A DNA stretch of 16,845 nucleotides from CAZDML01 sp964506645 (lineage in GTDB: Bacteria; Elusimicrobiota; Elusimicrobia; 2-01-FULL-59-12). Position numbers and translations under genes: made by a program. The notes below the pieces were generated by a model. That model was given only the letters and a program-made list of their open reading frames with translations, did not search any database and was not told the DNA's origin. The first letter of the stretch is position 1. The number at the start of each line of letters is the position of its first letter. This document shows positions 7,446 to 14,128 of this stretch, piece after piece. The stretch is from assembly GCA_964506645.1 (NCBI GenBank), contig CAZDML010000035.1, forward strand, positions 1 to 16,845, given 5' to 3'.

Positions 7446-8321
7446 CTATTGCGGGGTCTGAGAAGAGTGAAATTCCACCAATTCGGCCGACACATGGCCA
7501 ATAAAAACTTCAGAGCGCATCTTGACCGGCATACGCCGGGCATCATCGGTCAGCCAGACTTCGAGCTTCTTGCCCTTGGAGATAAACACCCCTGGCCCGC
7601 GAAGGAGAGGTTCTACTAAAAGGGTGTCAAACTTGCCTGCGGGGACTTTCACCCGCTCCCGCTTTTTCACACTCACCACAAGTGGATACACCTTTTCCCC
7701 ACTGTGTACATCGACGGAATAGGTTTGGCCCGGCTCCAGCGGTATATTGCGGACGTAGTAGAGGCTTCCCAGCGGGTCGAGCACGTCCGGAGGAATGGGT
7801 CCTTCCTTATCCTCGTAGGTGTTCTTATCAACGCGAAATGAGTGCAGTTTATAGCGGTGGCATACTTGATCCAGAATGACCGACTCTTCAATACGATAGC
7901 TGCCTTCGCGCACTTTCTTATCGTAACGCAGGGTCGTCAGTGACTGAACGTCGAGCCAGATATCATGGCGGTCACGGACTTTGTAGAAGGTGTCCACAAA
8001 ACCACTCGACTTGGCCTCCTCGACCAAGTGATAGGCGTCGCGACCGTCCACACGCTCAATGCCCTGGACTGACAAGCTGGAATAACCACCGGTGATCACT
8101 CCCCACTTGATGACAAAACGCAAATCTTCATAAAGAGGGAAAGCCGTGTTGGGCACCTGACGCCAGGACGCCGTTGCGAGACAGACACCGGACGAAGCAG
8201 AAACAGGGGTGGAGTTATCAACAGAGACAGGCAGGGTAGACACGACAACCGATGGATCAGCAAACACAGCGGTACCCGACACCCACAACACCGCAGCGGA
8301 CCCCCAAAAAAGTTTTTTCAT
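7446..8321 (-). CDS. Secreted DUF3108 domain protein
   Basis: A 291-residue exported protein of unknown function. The start chosen is the ATG at 8319-8321, which overlaps the upstream stop as ATGA and has GAGG a few bases before; a longer in-frame reading adds 20 residues that do not look like a leader. The first 21 residues (MKKLFWGSAAVLWVSGTAVFA) form a signal peptide, with cleavage before DP. The remainder matches DUF3108: the LRFVIKWGVITGGYSSL block, then GRDAYHLVEEAKSSGFVDTFY, VRDRHDIWLD, and the C-terminal PAGKFDTLLVEP and KLEVWLTDDARRMPVKM. The domain is a periplasmic or outer-membrane-associated beta structure in known members, role unproven. Its position between LPS core and Kdo genes suggests a cell-envelope function, which is inference only. 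Confidence 0.85.
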   Translation of the reverse strand: MKKLFWGSAAVLWVSGTAVFADPSVVVSTLPVSVDNSTPVSASSGVCLATASWRQVPNTAFPLYEDLRFVIKWGVITGGYSSLSVQGIERVDGRDAYHLVEEAKSSGFVDTFYKVRDRHDIWLDVQSLTTLRYDKKVREGSYRIEESVILDQVCHRYKLHSFRVDKNTYEDKEGPIPPDVLDPLGSLYYVRNIPLEPGQTYSVDVHSGEKVYPLVVSVKKRERVKVPAGKFDTLLVEPLLRGPGVFISKGKKLEVWLTDDARRMPVKMRSEVFIGHVSAELVEFHSSQTPQ

Positions 8322-8911
8322 AGTCCTCGGCAATATTGGACCACTAAAATCAGCAGCACCGCGGCACTCCCAATCCAACATTCATACTCCCGATTACGGC
8401 GAAAGAGTTCAGAACTAAAATGCTGTTCCCCTAATCCGCTGGTACGACCACACAACGGCAAAAAGGCCGGGACTTTTTCCGCATACGCTCGGTACGGCTC
8501 ACCCAGGTTTTTCAGGAGTTCCTTTTCTTCCGCTTTACTCTTCGCTGGATAAACCCCTAAAAACCCCACGGCAAAAACACCCCAGAAAACCAGAACACCC
8601 AGAGGCAGCGGATCATGCCATAACGCGGCACAAAATCCGAGGCCGATCAGAAAACTACCGAGATAGAGCGGATTGCGCACATAGGCATAGGGCCCGCCCA
8701 CGGCCACACGCTTTCCTTTAAATAAATACCCCGCCGCCCAACTACGCAGAAGACATCCTAAAAAGACCAAGACCGCACAGACCTTCAGAGCACGCAGATC
8801 CGGATGCCGAGTTAAAAACAAATATCCGAAGCCAAAAATAAAACCCAACGGGACACGCCAGCGTAGCCACGGCGAATGGGATTCTGATAAGGGTGTAGCT
8901 GCTGACGTCAT
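8318..8911 (-). CDS. Membrane methyltransferase, isoprenylcysteine/phospholipid (ICMT/PEMT) type
   Basis: A 197-residue integral membrane protein. Its core has the family signature GGPYAYVRNPLYLG at 72-85 and the later acidic pair E128-E129 followed by GEPYRAYAEKVP, the elements that bind S-adenosylmethionine at the membrane face. About four to five hydrophobic helices are visible, including one near the C-terminus (about 178-193) after a polar linker, which is an extension beyond the usual core. The start is set at the ATG at 8909-8911, overlapping the upstream stop as ATGA; a longer reading adds 25 polar residues. Bacterial members methylate varied lipids or small molecules, and many have no known substrate. 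Placement in an LPS block suggests a lipid or envelope substrate, but this cannot be shown here. Confidence 0.8.
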   Translation of the reverse strand: MTSAATPLSESHSPWLRWRVPLGFIFGFGYLFLTRHPDLRALKVCAVLVFLGCLLRSWAAGYLFKGKRVAVGGPYAYVRNPLYLGSFLIGLGFCAALWHDPLPLGVLVFWGVFAVGFLGVYPAKSKAEEKELLKNLGEPYRAYAEKVPAFLPLCGRTSGLGEQHFSSELFRRNREYECWIGSAAVLLILVVQYCRGL

Positions 8912-9189
8912 TTTGAGGCAGGAGACTTCATGCGGAACTTTGGATCGTTGTACATTTTGTACTGTCGGTAAATTTTGGGAGCCCATTTTCCTTGGGTCCA
9001 GCGCAAGAGAAGATCATTCATTTCGTTCGCCAGATCATCGCGTTGTTCCCGCAAAACCGCCACACGTTGGCGGCACATCGCACGATGCTCTTCGGTCGCA
9101 TCCGTGCGCTCCACCTGCTCGAGCATGTGAAAAATTTTTAGCTCAGAAATACTGATTTTATCGACGAGACTTCCTATTGTTTCCGCCAT
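8908..9189 (-). CDS. Small helical protein B, DUF4254-like
   Basis: A 93-residue hydrophilic protein with no signal peptide or membrane helix. It begins MAETIGSLVDKISI and is mostly amphipathic helix: SELKIFHMLEQVERTD, then RVAVLREQRDDLANEMNDLL, so a helical hairpin or coiled coil is likely. A basic tail with KIYRQYKMYNDPKFR follows. It aligns along most of its first 65 residues with the next gene upstream (9194-9403): GSLVDKIS against GGLVSQLS, FHMLEQ against WHEEDK, LREQRDDL against LNQKRNDL. Both recall the DUF4254 family seen near glycosyltransferase genes; this is from memory. The ATG at 9187-9189 was chosen because it follows AAGGG and lies four bases after the neighbour's stop. Function unknown; a scaffold or regulator for LPS enzymes is one possibility. 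Confidence 0.75.
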   Translation of the reverse strand: MAETIGSLVDKISISELKIFHMLEQVERTDATEEHRAMCRQRVAVLREQRDDLANEMNDLLLRWTQGKWAPKIYRQYKMYNDPKFRMKSPASK

Positions 9190-9193
9190 TCTA

Positions 9194-9403
9194 TTAACCC
9201 TTAGACGCTTCCACAAAAAGCTGATCAATCTGCTCAATCAAATCGTTGCGCTTCTGGTTCAGCTTATCGATATTGCGTTTCGCCTTCACCACGACGGCAT
9301 CATCGGATAAACGCGCCTTGTCTTCTTCATGCCACAGCTCGACATTGGTGGCAGAAAGCTGGCTGACCAGCCCGCCCAATCCTTTTAATGCGGTATCACT
9401 CAT
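9194..9403 (-). CDS. Small helical protein A, DUF4254-like
   Basis: A 69-residue soluble protein, MSDTALKGLGGLVSQLS and onwards, almost entirely helical. Key blocks are NVELWHEEDKARLSDD and KAKRNIDKLNQKRNDLIEQID, the pattern remembered for the DUF4254 family (aromatic-His-acidic, then a K/R-rich helix ending in an acidic ID). It is a shortened relative of the next gene (8908-9189), lacking that protein's basic C-terminal tail. Its ATG at 9401-9403 overlaps the gmhB stop by eight bases and is preceded by AAGGA, and its stop lies four bases before its paralogue, so the pair is surely co-expressed. No catalytic residues are evident. Likely a partner or structural protein; function unknown. Confidence 0.75.
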   Translation of the reverse strand: MSDTALKGLGGLVSQLSATNVELWHEEDKARLSDDAVVVKAKRNIDKLNQKRNDLIEQIDQLFVEASKG

Positions 9404-9959
9404 AAGAGGTTCCTTCCTTTAATATCCATCGTACGACATCTGTAAAATTTTTAGCGACATAATCCGGATGCTTTACGCGCCCGGCTTTCCAGTTTTCTCG
9501 GCCGTAGCCGGTCAGGACCAAAATTCCTTTACCGCCCGCGCTCTGCGCCAAATCAATATCACTCTGGCGGTCCCCTACGCTGATCCCTCCACGCCAGGCT
9601 GTGCCCAAATCCCGCGCCGCTTTCTTTAGGAGACCCGGGGCAGGCTTGCGGCAGGAGCACCGATCACTCGGCAGATGTGGGCACCAGTACACTTTTTTCA
9701 CAGTGACTCCACGTGACTTCAGTAACGATATAAAATGCCGGTTCACCCGTTCAACGTCGACCCGAGTCAGCATGCCTCGACCGACTCCCGATTGATTGGA
9801 AACTACAGCAAGTGCATAGCCCGCCTTTTTGAGCGTCTTAAGTCCCGCCACGACCCCAGGCAAAAGTTTTACCTGGCTTGGATCCTTGAGGTAGTCCTTC
9901 TCCTCAATCAAAGTGCCGTCGCGATCCAAAAAGAGGGTGGGTTTTCGCTGTTTAGGCAT
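9396..9959 (-). CDS. gmhB: D-glycero-D-manno-heptose 1,7-bisphosphate 7-phosphatase
   Basis: Removes the 7-phosphate of heptose 1,7-bisphosphate in ADP-heptose synthesis, after the rfaE1 kinase. The 187-residue HAD enzyme has the nucleophile motif LDRDGTL (D12, D14), SNQSGVGRG at 54-62, the structural zinc site C93-x-H95 and C101-x-C103 (WCPH and CSCRKP), and GDRQSD at 129-134 with the metal-binding Asp pair. The zinc loop is diagnostic for the GmhB/histidinol-phosphatase branch. It overlaps the O-antigen ligase stop and the downstream small gene by eight bases each. Anomer preference cannot be read from sequence alone, but an LPS setting favours the beta form. Confidence 0.93.
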   Translation of the reverse strand: MPKQRKPTLFLDRDGTLIEEKDYLKDPSQVKLLPGVVAGLKTLKKAGYALAVVSNQSGVGRGMLTRVDVERVNRHFISLLKSRGVTVKKVYWCPHLPSDRCSCRKPAPGLLKKAARDLGTAWRGGISVGDRQSDIDLAQSAGGKGILVLTGYGRENWKAGRVKHPDYVAKNFTDVVRWILKEGTSYE

Positions 9960-11199
9960 CAGCCGCTCCCCCCACTCTGTGAGTGAGTGCCATTACAAAA
10001 TAAAACGACATCAGCACATCCATATTGCCGTACACATTCTCGGTCAGTCCCGTTGATAGAAAGGCAGCCCAGGCAAGCACGCCGCCAATCTGCCAGGGGC
10101 GATGGGGTTGCGCACTTAGTGACTGTTGAAAAAGCGGCTTTAGCAGTTGCAGCATGAACAGACCAAACAAACATAGTCCGATCAAGCCACGATCAATAAG
10201 GAGCTGTACAAAGGTATTGTGGAGATGTCCCCATCCGCCATCCACGGCTTCTTCCGGCGTCCAGAATGGTGCCGTGGCTTTCTGAACATTGCCGGGCCCC
10301 ACGCCGAAGAGCGGGCGCTCTTTAAACAACACGCGTGCTACAGTCCACATGTGCAGACGCTCTCGGTTTGAGCTGAACTGACGATCGCCCAGCGTCCGCG
10401 CGCGCTGCTGAATATGAGGAGATAACATCACAAACACAAAAGGAATAAAAAGACACAGCAGGCGAAGCGACAGAAACCGTCGGCCGCTGTATACCATCAC
10501 CAGACCAATCAAACAGACCGCGCCAAGCCACGACCCCCGGGACTGTGATGCCGCCAGAGCTCCTGTCGTTAACGATAAGCCGACAAAAGCCCAGAGCGCT
10601 TGTTTCTTCTCTTCGAAAATATAAAAGGGCAGAAGCCAGGCCATTCCCAACAGCAGACTTTCCGAATACCGGAGTGGATGACTGCGCGAACCCATGGCGC
10701 GGCCATTGGTGAGCCCCAAATAATTCAGCACTTTTCCCGGCCATCCCTGAAAAAATGGCGGCACGTCCCGCGTGATCACATTATGAATCTCCGTGTTACG
10801 AATACCGGACACCCACTGTAAACACCCCAGGAATGCTGTCCCCACGGTTGCCACGATAAAGACCTTCAGCAATTCCTTGGCCTCATCAATGCTGCGCACC
10901 CAGGCCAAGGTAAAGAAGAGCACGACCACATTCAGGTCTTTCCGGACAATCCGAGAAAAGCTGTGCGCAGGATCCAACCCAAAGCACGCCGCCAGAAATG
11001 AGGCCCCGAAAAAAAGAAGGACTATTTTTTCTGTTTTCCCCCACGGCAGCGACCATCGGCGCCACGCGACAGGACCCGTGAACACCCAAACACCCAGCAA
11101 ACTAAAAAAAACAATATTGGTTAGCGCGATGGAGACAGGAAGAGCGGCCGCAAGGACAAGAAGAGCGGGACGTCGGATTTTTTCAAATGCGTTAGGCAT
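9952..11199 (-). CDS. O-antigen ligase family membrane protein (WaaL-like)
   Basis: A 415-residue multispanning protein expected to join polymer or O-antigen from undecaprenyl diphosphate to lipid A-core at the periplasmic face. About ten to twelve hydrophobic helices are seen. The Wzy_C/WaaL features are ASQSRGSWLG with R221, the RxxMWxxARVLFKERP block at about 281-296, GVGPGN near 299-304, and HLHNTFVQLLIDRGLIG starting at H325, the periplasmic histidine loop. Two arginine/histidine sites like these are essential in characterised WaaL proteins. Wzy polymerases share the fold, so polymerase activity cannot be excluded; the setting among core genes favours ligase. Start and stop overlap lpxK and gmhB by eight bases. 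Confidence 0.85.
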   Translation of the reverse strand: MPNAFEKIRRPALLVLAAALPVSIALTNIVFFSLLGVWVFTGPVAWRRWSLPWGKTEKIVLLFFGASFLAACFGLDPAHSFSRIVRKDLNVVVLFFTLAWVRSIDEAKELLKVFIVATVGTAFLGCLQWVSGIRNTEIHNVITRDVPPFFQGWPGKVLNYLGLTNGRAMGSRSHPLRYSESLLLGMAWLLPFYIFEEKKQALWAFVGLSLTTGALAASQSRGSWLGAVCLIGLVMVYSGRRFLSLRLLCLFIPFVFVMLSPHIQQRARTLGDRQFSSNRERLHMWTVARVLFKERPLFGVGPGNVQKATAPFWTPEEAVDGGWGHLHNTFVQLLIDRGLIGLCLFGLFMLQLLKPLFQQSLSAQPHRPWQIGGVLAWAAFLSTGLTENVYGNMDVLMSFYFVMALTHRVGGAADA

Positions 11200-12340
11200 G
11201 ACAGACGGAAGTGAGTTTAGAGATCAAATCTTTCCAGATCGGCTCTCCCTGGCCGATCGTCAGGTCAACACGCAACATATAGAAATGAGACCGTTCGCTT
11301 GTTCGAGCAGGATAAGCGCTCCAACGAAGAGCGTCTTTCTCCGTCATCACGACCCACTGCCCCACCTGGCGGTGCTTTCCAATCCACTGCCATACTTCCC
11401 GCGGCCGACCGCCGTGATCGGGCAATCGCAATACATCTGTCAATTCCGCGCCAAGCTGTGCGAGACTGGTTTCAAAGGAATGCGGCGACCCGATTCCCGA
11501 AACGGCGAGAATTTTTTTTCCTTTCAGCGACGTCAGCGGTACTTCGTGATGGTTCGCCAGAGACACCAGGCAGCGCGGCTGATGCCGGCTATCCACAATG
11601 AGCGCAGGCGGCTTCATAAAACTTTTTACTTCGGCCCGCAGTACCGTCAAACGATCGGGAGCAATAAGTCCTGTGCGCGTCAGCACGACCAGATCGGCAC
11701 GGCGCAGCGCTTCGGGAGTCTCCCGCAAATACCCTGCCGGGAGCAACTTACCGCCACCCCAAGGATCGGTCACATCCAGCGCCACAATGTTGATATCACG
11801 ATCGAGTTGATAATGCTGGAACCCATCATCCAAAATAAAACAATCGACATCCTGGTGTTTCAAAATCGCCTGGCCTACCGCATAACGATTCGCGCCAACC
11901 CCCACACAGGCTCCGGGAAGCCGTTCCGCGAGTTCCATCGCTTCGTCTCCCGCTTCTTTGACGGACACGAGAATTTTCTTGGCATCCCGCACCAAAATCG
12001 GACGGGCGATGACGCGTTCCCGTTTATACCCGCGCAGCAAAACGGCGGGACGCAACCCCTTCTCCAGAAGATCATGAGCGAGTCGAATCACGAGCGGTGT
12101 TTTGCCAGTTCCACCGACTGTAATATTGCCGACACAGACCGTGGGGCGCGGCAGACGCTTTTTTTGCAGCCACCCTCTGCGATAGGCTGTTTCACGGCTT
12201 GTCACACCGGCTTTATACCCCAGGCTGCTCCAGGTCGCAGCGCGGCGTAAGGAAGATGCCCAAAATCCGGGTTTATCCCCCCGCAGAGCCTCTTCCAACC
12301 ACGCCCATTTCGAATGGGTCAGACGCAGCCGAGAACTCAT
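11192..12340 (-). CDS. lpxK: Tetraacyldisaccharide 4'-kinase (lipid A kinase)
   Basis: Phosphorylates the 4' position of tetraacyl-disaccharide 1-phosphate to form lipid IVA, at the inner membrane. The 382-residue protein has a P-loop GNITVGGTGKTP at 71-82, LLRGYKR near 101-107, GDEAMELAERLP near 131-142, the second conserved motif ILDDGFQHYQLDRD at about 169-182 and GYLRE near 208-212. E. coli LpxK is 328 residues; the excess is spread over the N-terminus and loops. The ATG at 12338-12340 overlaps the upstream stop as ATGA and has AGGAG at eight bases. Presence of lpxK shows that the cell makes canonical bis-phosphorylated lipid A precursors, although later trimming is possible. Confidence 0.97.
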   Translation of the reverse strand: MSSRLRLTHSKWAWLEEALRGDKPGFWASSLRRAATWSSLGYKAGVTSRETAYRRGWLQKKRLPRPTVCVGNITVGGTGKTPLVIRLAHDLLEKGLRPAVLLRGYKRERVIARPILVRDAKKILVSVKEAGDEAMELAERLPGACVGVGANRYAVGQAILKHQDVDCFILDDGFQHYQLDRDINIVALDVTDPWGGGKLLPAGYLRETPEALRRADLVVLTRTGLIAPDRLTVLRAEVKSFMKPPALIVDSRHQPRCLVSLANHHEVPLTSLKGKKILAVSGIGSPHSFETSLAQLGAELTDVLRLPDHGGRPREVWQWIGKHRQVGQWVVMTEKDALRWSAYPARTSERSHFYMLRVDLTIGQGEPIWKDLISKLTSVCHA

Positions 12341-13332
12341 CGTACGGACTCCTGCTGAATGATCTGCTGGCCTGCCCTATAGACCTGTTCCGGAGAGACC
12401 TGTGTCATGCATTCATGTTCAAAAGGGCATTCGTTGAGGTTGCAGCCGATACATCCTATGCCTGGAGCCGTCACCACACGATGAGGGACGCCTTGCGGCG
12501 CCCAGCAGGCGGGATCGGTCGGGCCGTAAATCGTCACGGAAGGAATTCCGACGGCAGCGGCCAGATGTTTGGGACCGTTATCATTCGTCACCGCCAGGCA
12601 ACATTGCTGTAAAAGCGCGGCCATTTGTCTTAAAGAGGTATCGGGGATCATTTTACTGCCCGGCGCCTGACGTGCCAGCGCACCGACTTCGGCTTCTTCC
12701 TGCGGCCCCCCCCAGAACCACCAGACTTCATGCCCCTCTTTGAGATATCGTTGCGCCAATGCCACATAACTCGCTCCCGGCCACTGTCGCAACGGCCGAC
12801 GGGTCGCTGGGGCCAAGCCCACGACGGGTTTGGAGGTTGGCATCGCCTGACGCGCCCAGGCTTTTTCTTCCGGAGCAAGAACGAGCTGGCAGGTCGGCGT
12901 TGCGGCCCAGTTGGATGCCAACGCCTCGAGAAGCGTCCGTTTCCCTTCCGTCACCGCTTGTGCCCCCCCCGGGCGGCGCACCCTCACATCGTAGACGAAT
13001 CCCCAAAACGGCACGCGATAGCCTGCTGTTTTCCGGGCACCGCTGAACAGACAGAGCATCGCGCTACGCGGCGATCCCTGGAAATCAATAACCCAGTCAT
13101 AGGATTCTCGGCGAATGGTCTGCCAAGTCTTGCGCACATTCTTCAGATCGTAAATTTGAATCTGGTCGATGGCGGGGTGGTGTTCCAGAAGCGGCGCGAA
13201 CGACTTCTGCACCAGAAAATCGATGCGGACCTCAGGAAATCGGGCGCGCAAAAGCGAGGGAATAGGGGTCGTCACAATCACGTCACCGGCCCGTTTGAGC
13301 TGAATAACGAGAATTTTTCGCGGATTATCCAT
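12337..13332 (-). CDS. Glycosyltransferase family 9 (heptosyltransferase-like) with C-terminal cysteine cluster
   Basis: Adds a sugar, probably heptose, to the LPS inner core using an ADP-activated donor. The 331-residue protein opens with ILVIQLKRAGDVIVTTP, the GT9 N-terminal motif with catalytic-type GD (G16-D17), and has VTNDNGPKHLAAAVG at 248-262 plus YGPTDP near 269-274. The tail contains C294, C297, C302 and C308 spaced as in many GT9 proteins outside Enterobacteria. The start is the ATG at 13330-13332 (MDNPRK), overlapping the deacetylase stop by eight bases; a longer reading adds 22 residues of no GT9 character. Two runs of eight G on the coding strand interrupt the gene (see repeats). 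Exact acceptor is unknown. Confidence 0.9.
   Translation of the reverse strand: MDNPRKILVIQLKRAGDVIVTTPIPSLLRARFPEVRIDFLVQKSFAPLLEHHPAIDQIQIYDLKNVRKTWQTIRRESYDWVIDFQGSPRSAMLCLFSGARKTAGYRVPFWGFVYDVRVRRPGGAQAVTEGKRTLLEALASNWAATPTCQLVLAPEEKAWARQAMPTSKPVVGLAPATRRPLRQWPGASYVALAQRYLKEGHEVWWFWGGPQEEAEVGALARQAPGSKMIPDTSLRQMAALLQQCCLAVTNDNGPKHLAAAVGIPSVTIYGPTDPACWAPQGVPHRVVTAPGIGCIGCNLNECPFEHECMTQVSPEQVYRAGQQIIQQESVR
12706..12713 (-). repeat. Poly-G tract of eight bases inside the GT9 gene
   Basis: On the coding strand eight consecutive G encode the end of W207 and G208-G209 in the WFWGGP motif. A one-base slip would frameshift the glycosyltransferase about 60 percent into the protein. No variation can be seen from one sequence. 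Confidence 0.9.
12963..12970 (-). repeat. Second poly-G tract of eight bases inside the same GT9 gene
   Basis: On the coding strand eight G span the last base of P121, all of G122-G123 and the first base of A124. A one-base slip here would truncate the protein about one third in. It lies about 250 bases upstream, in coding direction, of the other eight-G tract. Confidence 0.9.
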
Positions 13333-14128
13333 GCGCGTATGGCGATTCCTTCTGGACCCAGTTTTTAAAGCGGCGGTCCCATCCGTAAAAAAAGCCATGA
13401 AGCGCTGCCGGCAAGGCCCGGTCCTGCCAGCGTAAACGCGCAGACAGCCAGGAGACGCTTTCTCGGCTGACTTTGATGCGTTTAAGCGTCAAAGGGTTGG
13501 ATCCCATGGCATTGGCGCCGTTCAATGTTGTAACAGCTGTAATATATCCGCTCTTTTTTAACAAAGGCAGCCAGGCGTTTTCATAGTCGCCCCAAGGCCA
13601 AGCCAGATGATCGCAGGCGCGACCGAGCTGTTTCTCAATCAGGGCTTTCGACTGTTGCAGTTCTGCTTCTATATTTTCATATTTTTCTTTGCGAACGAAA
13701 TGACGATGGGACTGTGTGTGCGAGCCGATCTCAACCCAACCGCTAGCCACCATGGCACGTGCTTCCTGCCAGGAGAGAAACCCGCCGGGGGCGCGTTCCT
13801 GGCGGCGGGTATCGGCATGGGCGGCCTTCTGTCGCGGAATCTGGTCTTCGACATAATCGGTCACCACGTACATACAAGCCTTCAATTGGAGCTTCTGTAA
13901 TATAGGAAAGACGTAAAGCCAGTTATCCAGATAACCATCATCAAAAGTGAGGACAAACGCCTGGGGCGGCGCGGAGCGTTCACCGCGCAGCACAACTGCG
14001 AGCTCGCTCATCGAGATCGACCGATATCCTTTTTCCAAGAGCGACCGCATCTGCGCTTCAAACCCGTTGGGCGTAATATCGCGGTCGGGGGCGACATGAT
14101 GGTAGAGCAGGATCGGGATGTTGGGCAT
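13325..14128 (-). CDS. Polysaccharide deacetylase (NodB homology, carbohydrate esterase 4)
   Basis: A 267-residue enzyme predicted to remove N- or O-acetyl groups from a sugar. NodB motif 1 is TFDDGY with D63-D64, and motif 2 is the metal-binding H137-x3-H141 in SHTQSHRH. Motif 3 is weaker, in LAWPWGDY near 176-183. The short N-terminal PILLYHHV matches single-domain bacterial CE4 proteins. No signal peptide or membrane anchor is visible, so it is probably cytoplasmic and may act on a lipid-linked or nucleotide-linked sugar. It lies between two core glycosyltransferases with tight overlaps, making LPS core or O-unit the likely substrate; peptidoglycan is less likely. The ATG at 14126-14128 is used (TGATG with the upstream stop); a GTG one codon earlier is equally possible. 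Confidence 0.87.
   Translation of the reverse strand: MPNIPILLYHHVAPDRDITPNGFEAQMRSLLEKGYRSISMSELAVVLRGERSAPPQAFVLTFDDGYLDNWLYVFPILQKLQLKACMYVVTDYVEDQIPRQKAAHADTRRQERAPGGFLSWQEARAMVASGWVEIGSHTQSHRHFVRKEKYENIEAELQQSKALIEKQLGRACDHLAWPWGDYENAWLPLLKKSGYITAVTTLNGANAMGSNPLTLKRIKVSRESVSWLSARLRWQDRALPAALHGFFYGWDRRFKNWVQKESPYAHG

Noticed and set aside
8301..8318. Adjacent A6, T6 and G5 runs at the start of the DUF3108 gene as a slippage switch
   Set aside because: The runs are short and simply encode KKLFWG in a normal signal peptide.
9396..9959. HAD protein as the missing KdsC
   Set aside because: It has the GmhB-specific zinc loop with C-x-H and C-x-C, and an early heptose-pathway partner (rfaE1) is in the window.
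10793..12250. A long plus-strand open frame (485 codons) opposite lpxK and waaL
   Set aside because: It spans the junction of two well-identified genes on the other strand, its translation resembles no family, and it has no ribosome site or promoter. It reflects stop-codon avoidance on the antisense strand.
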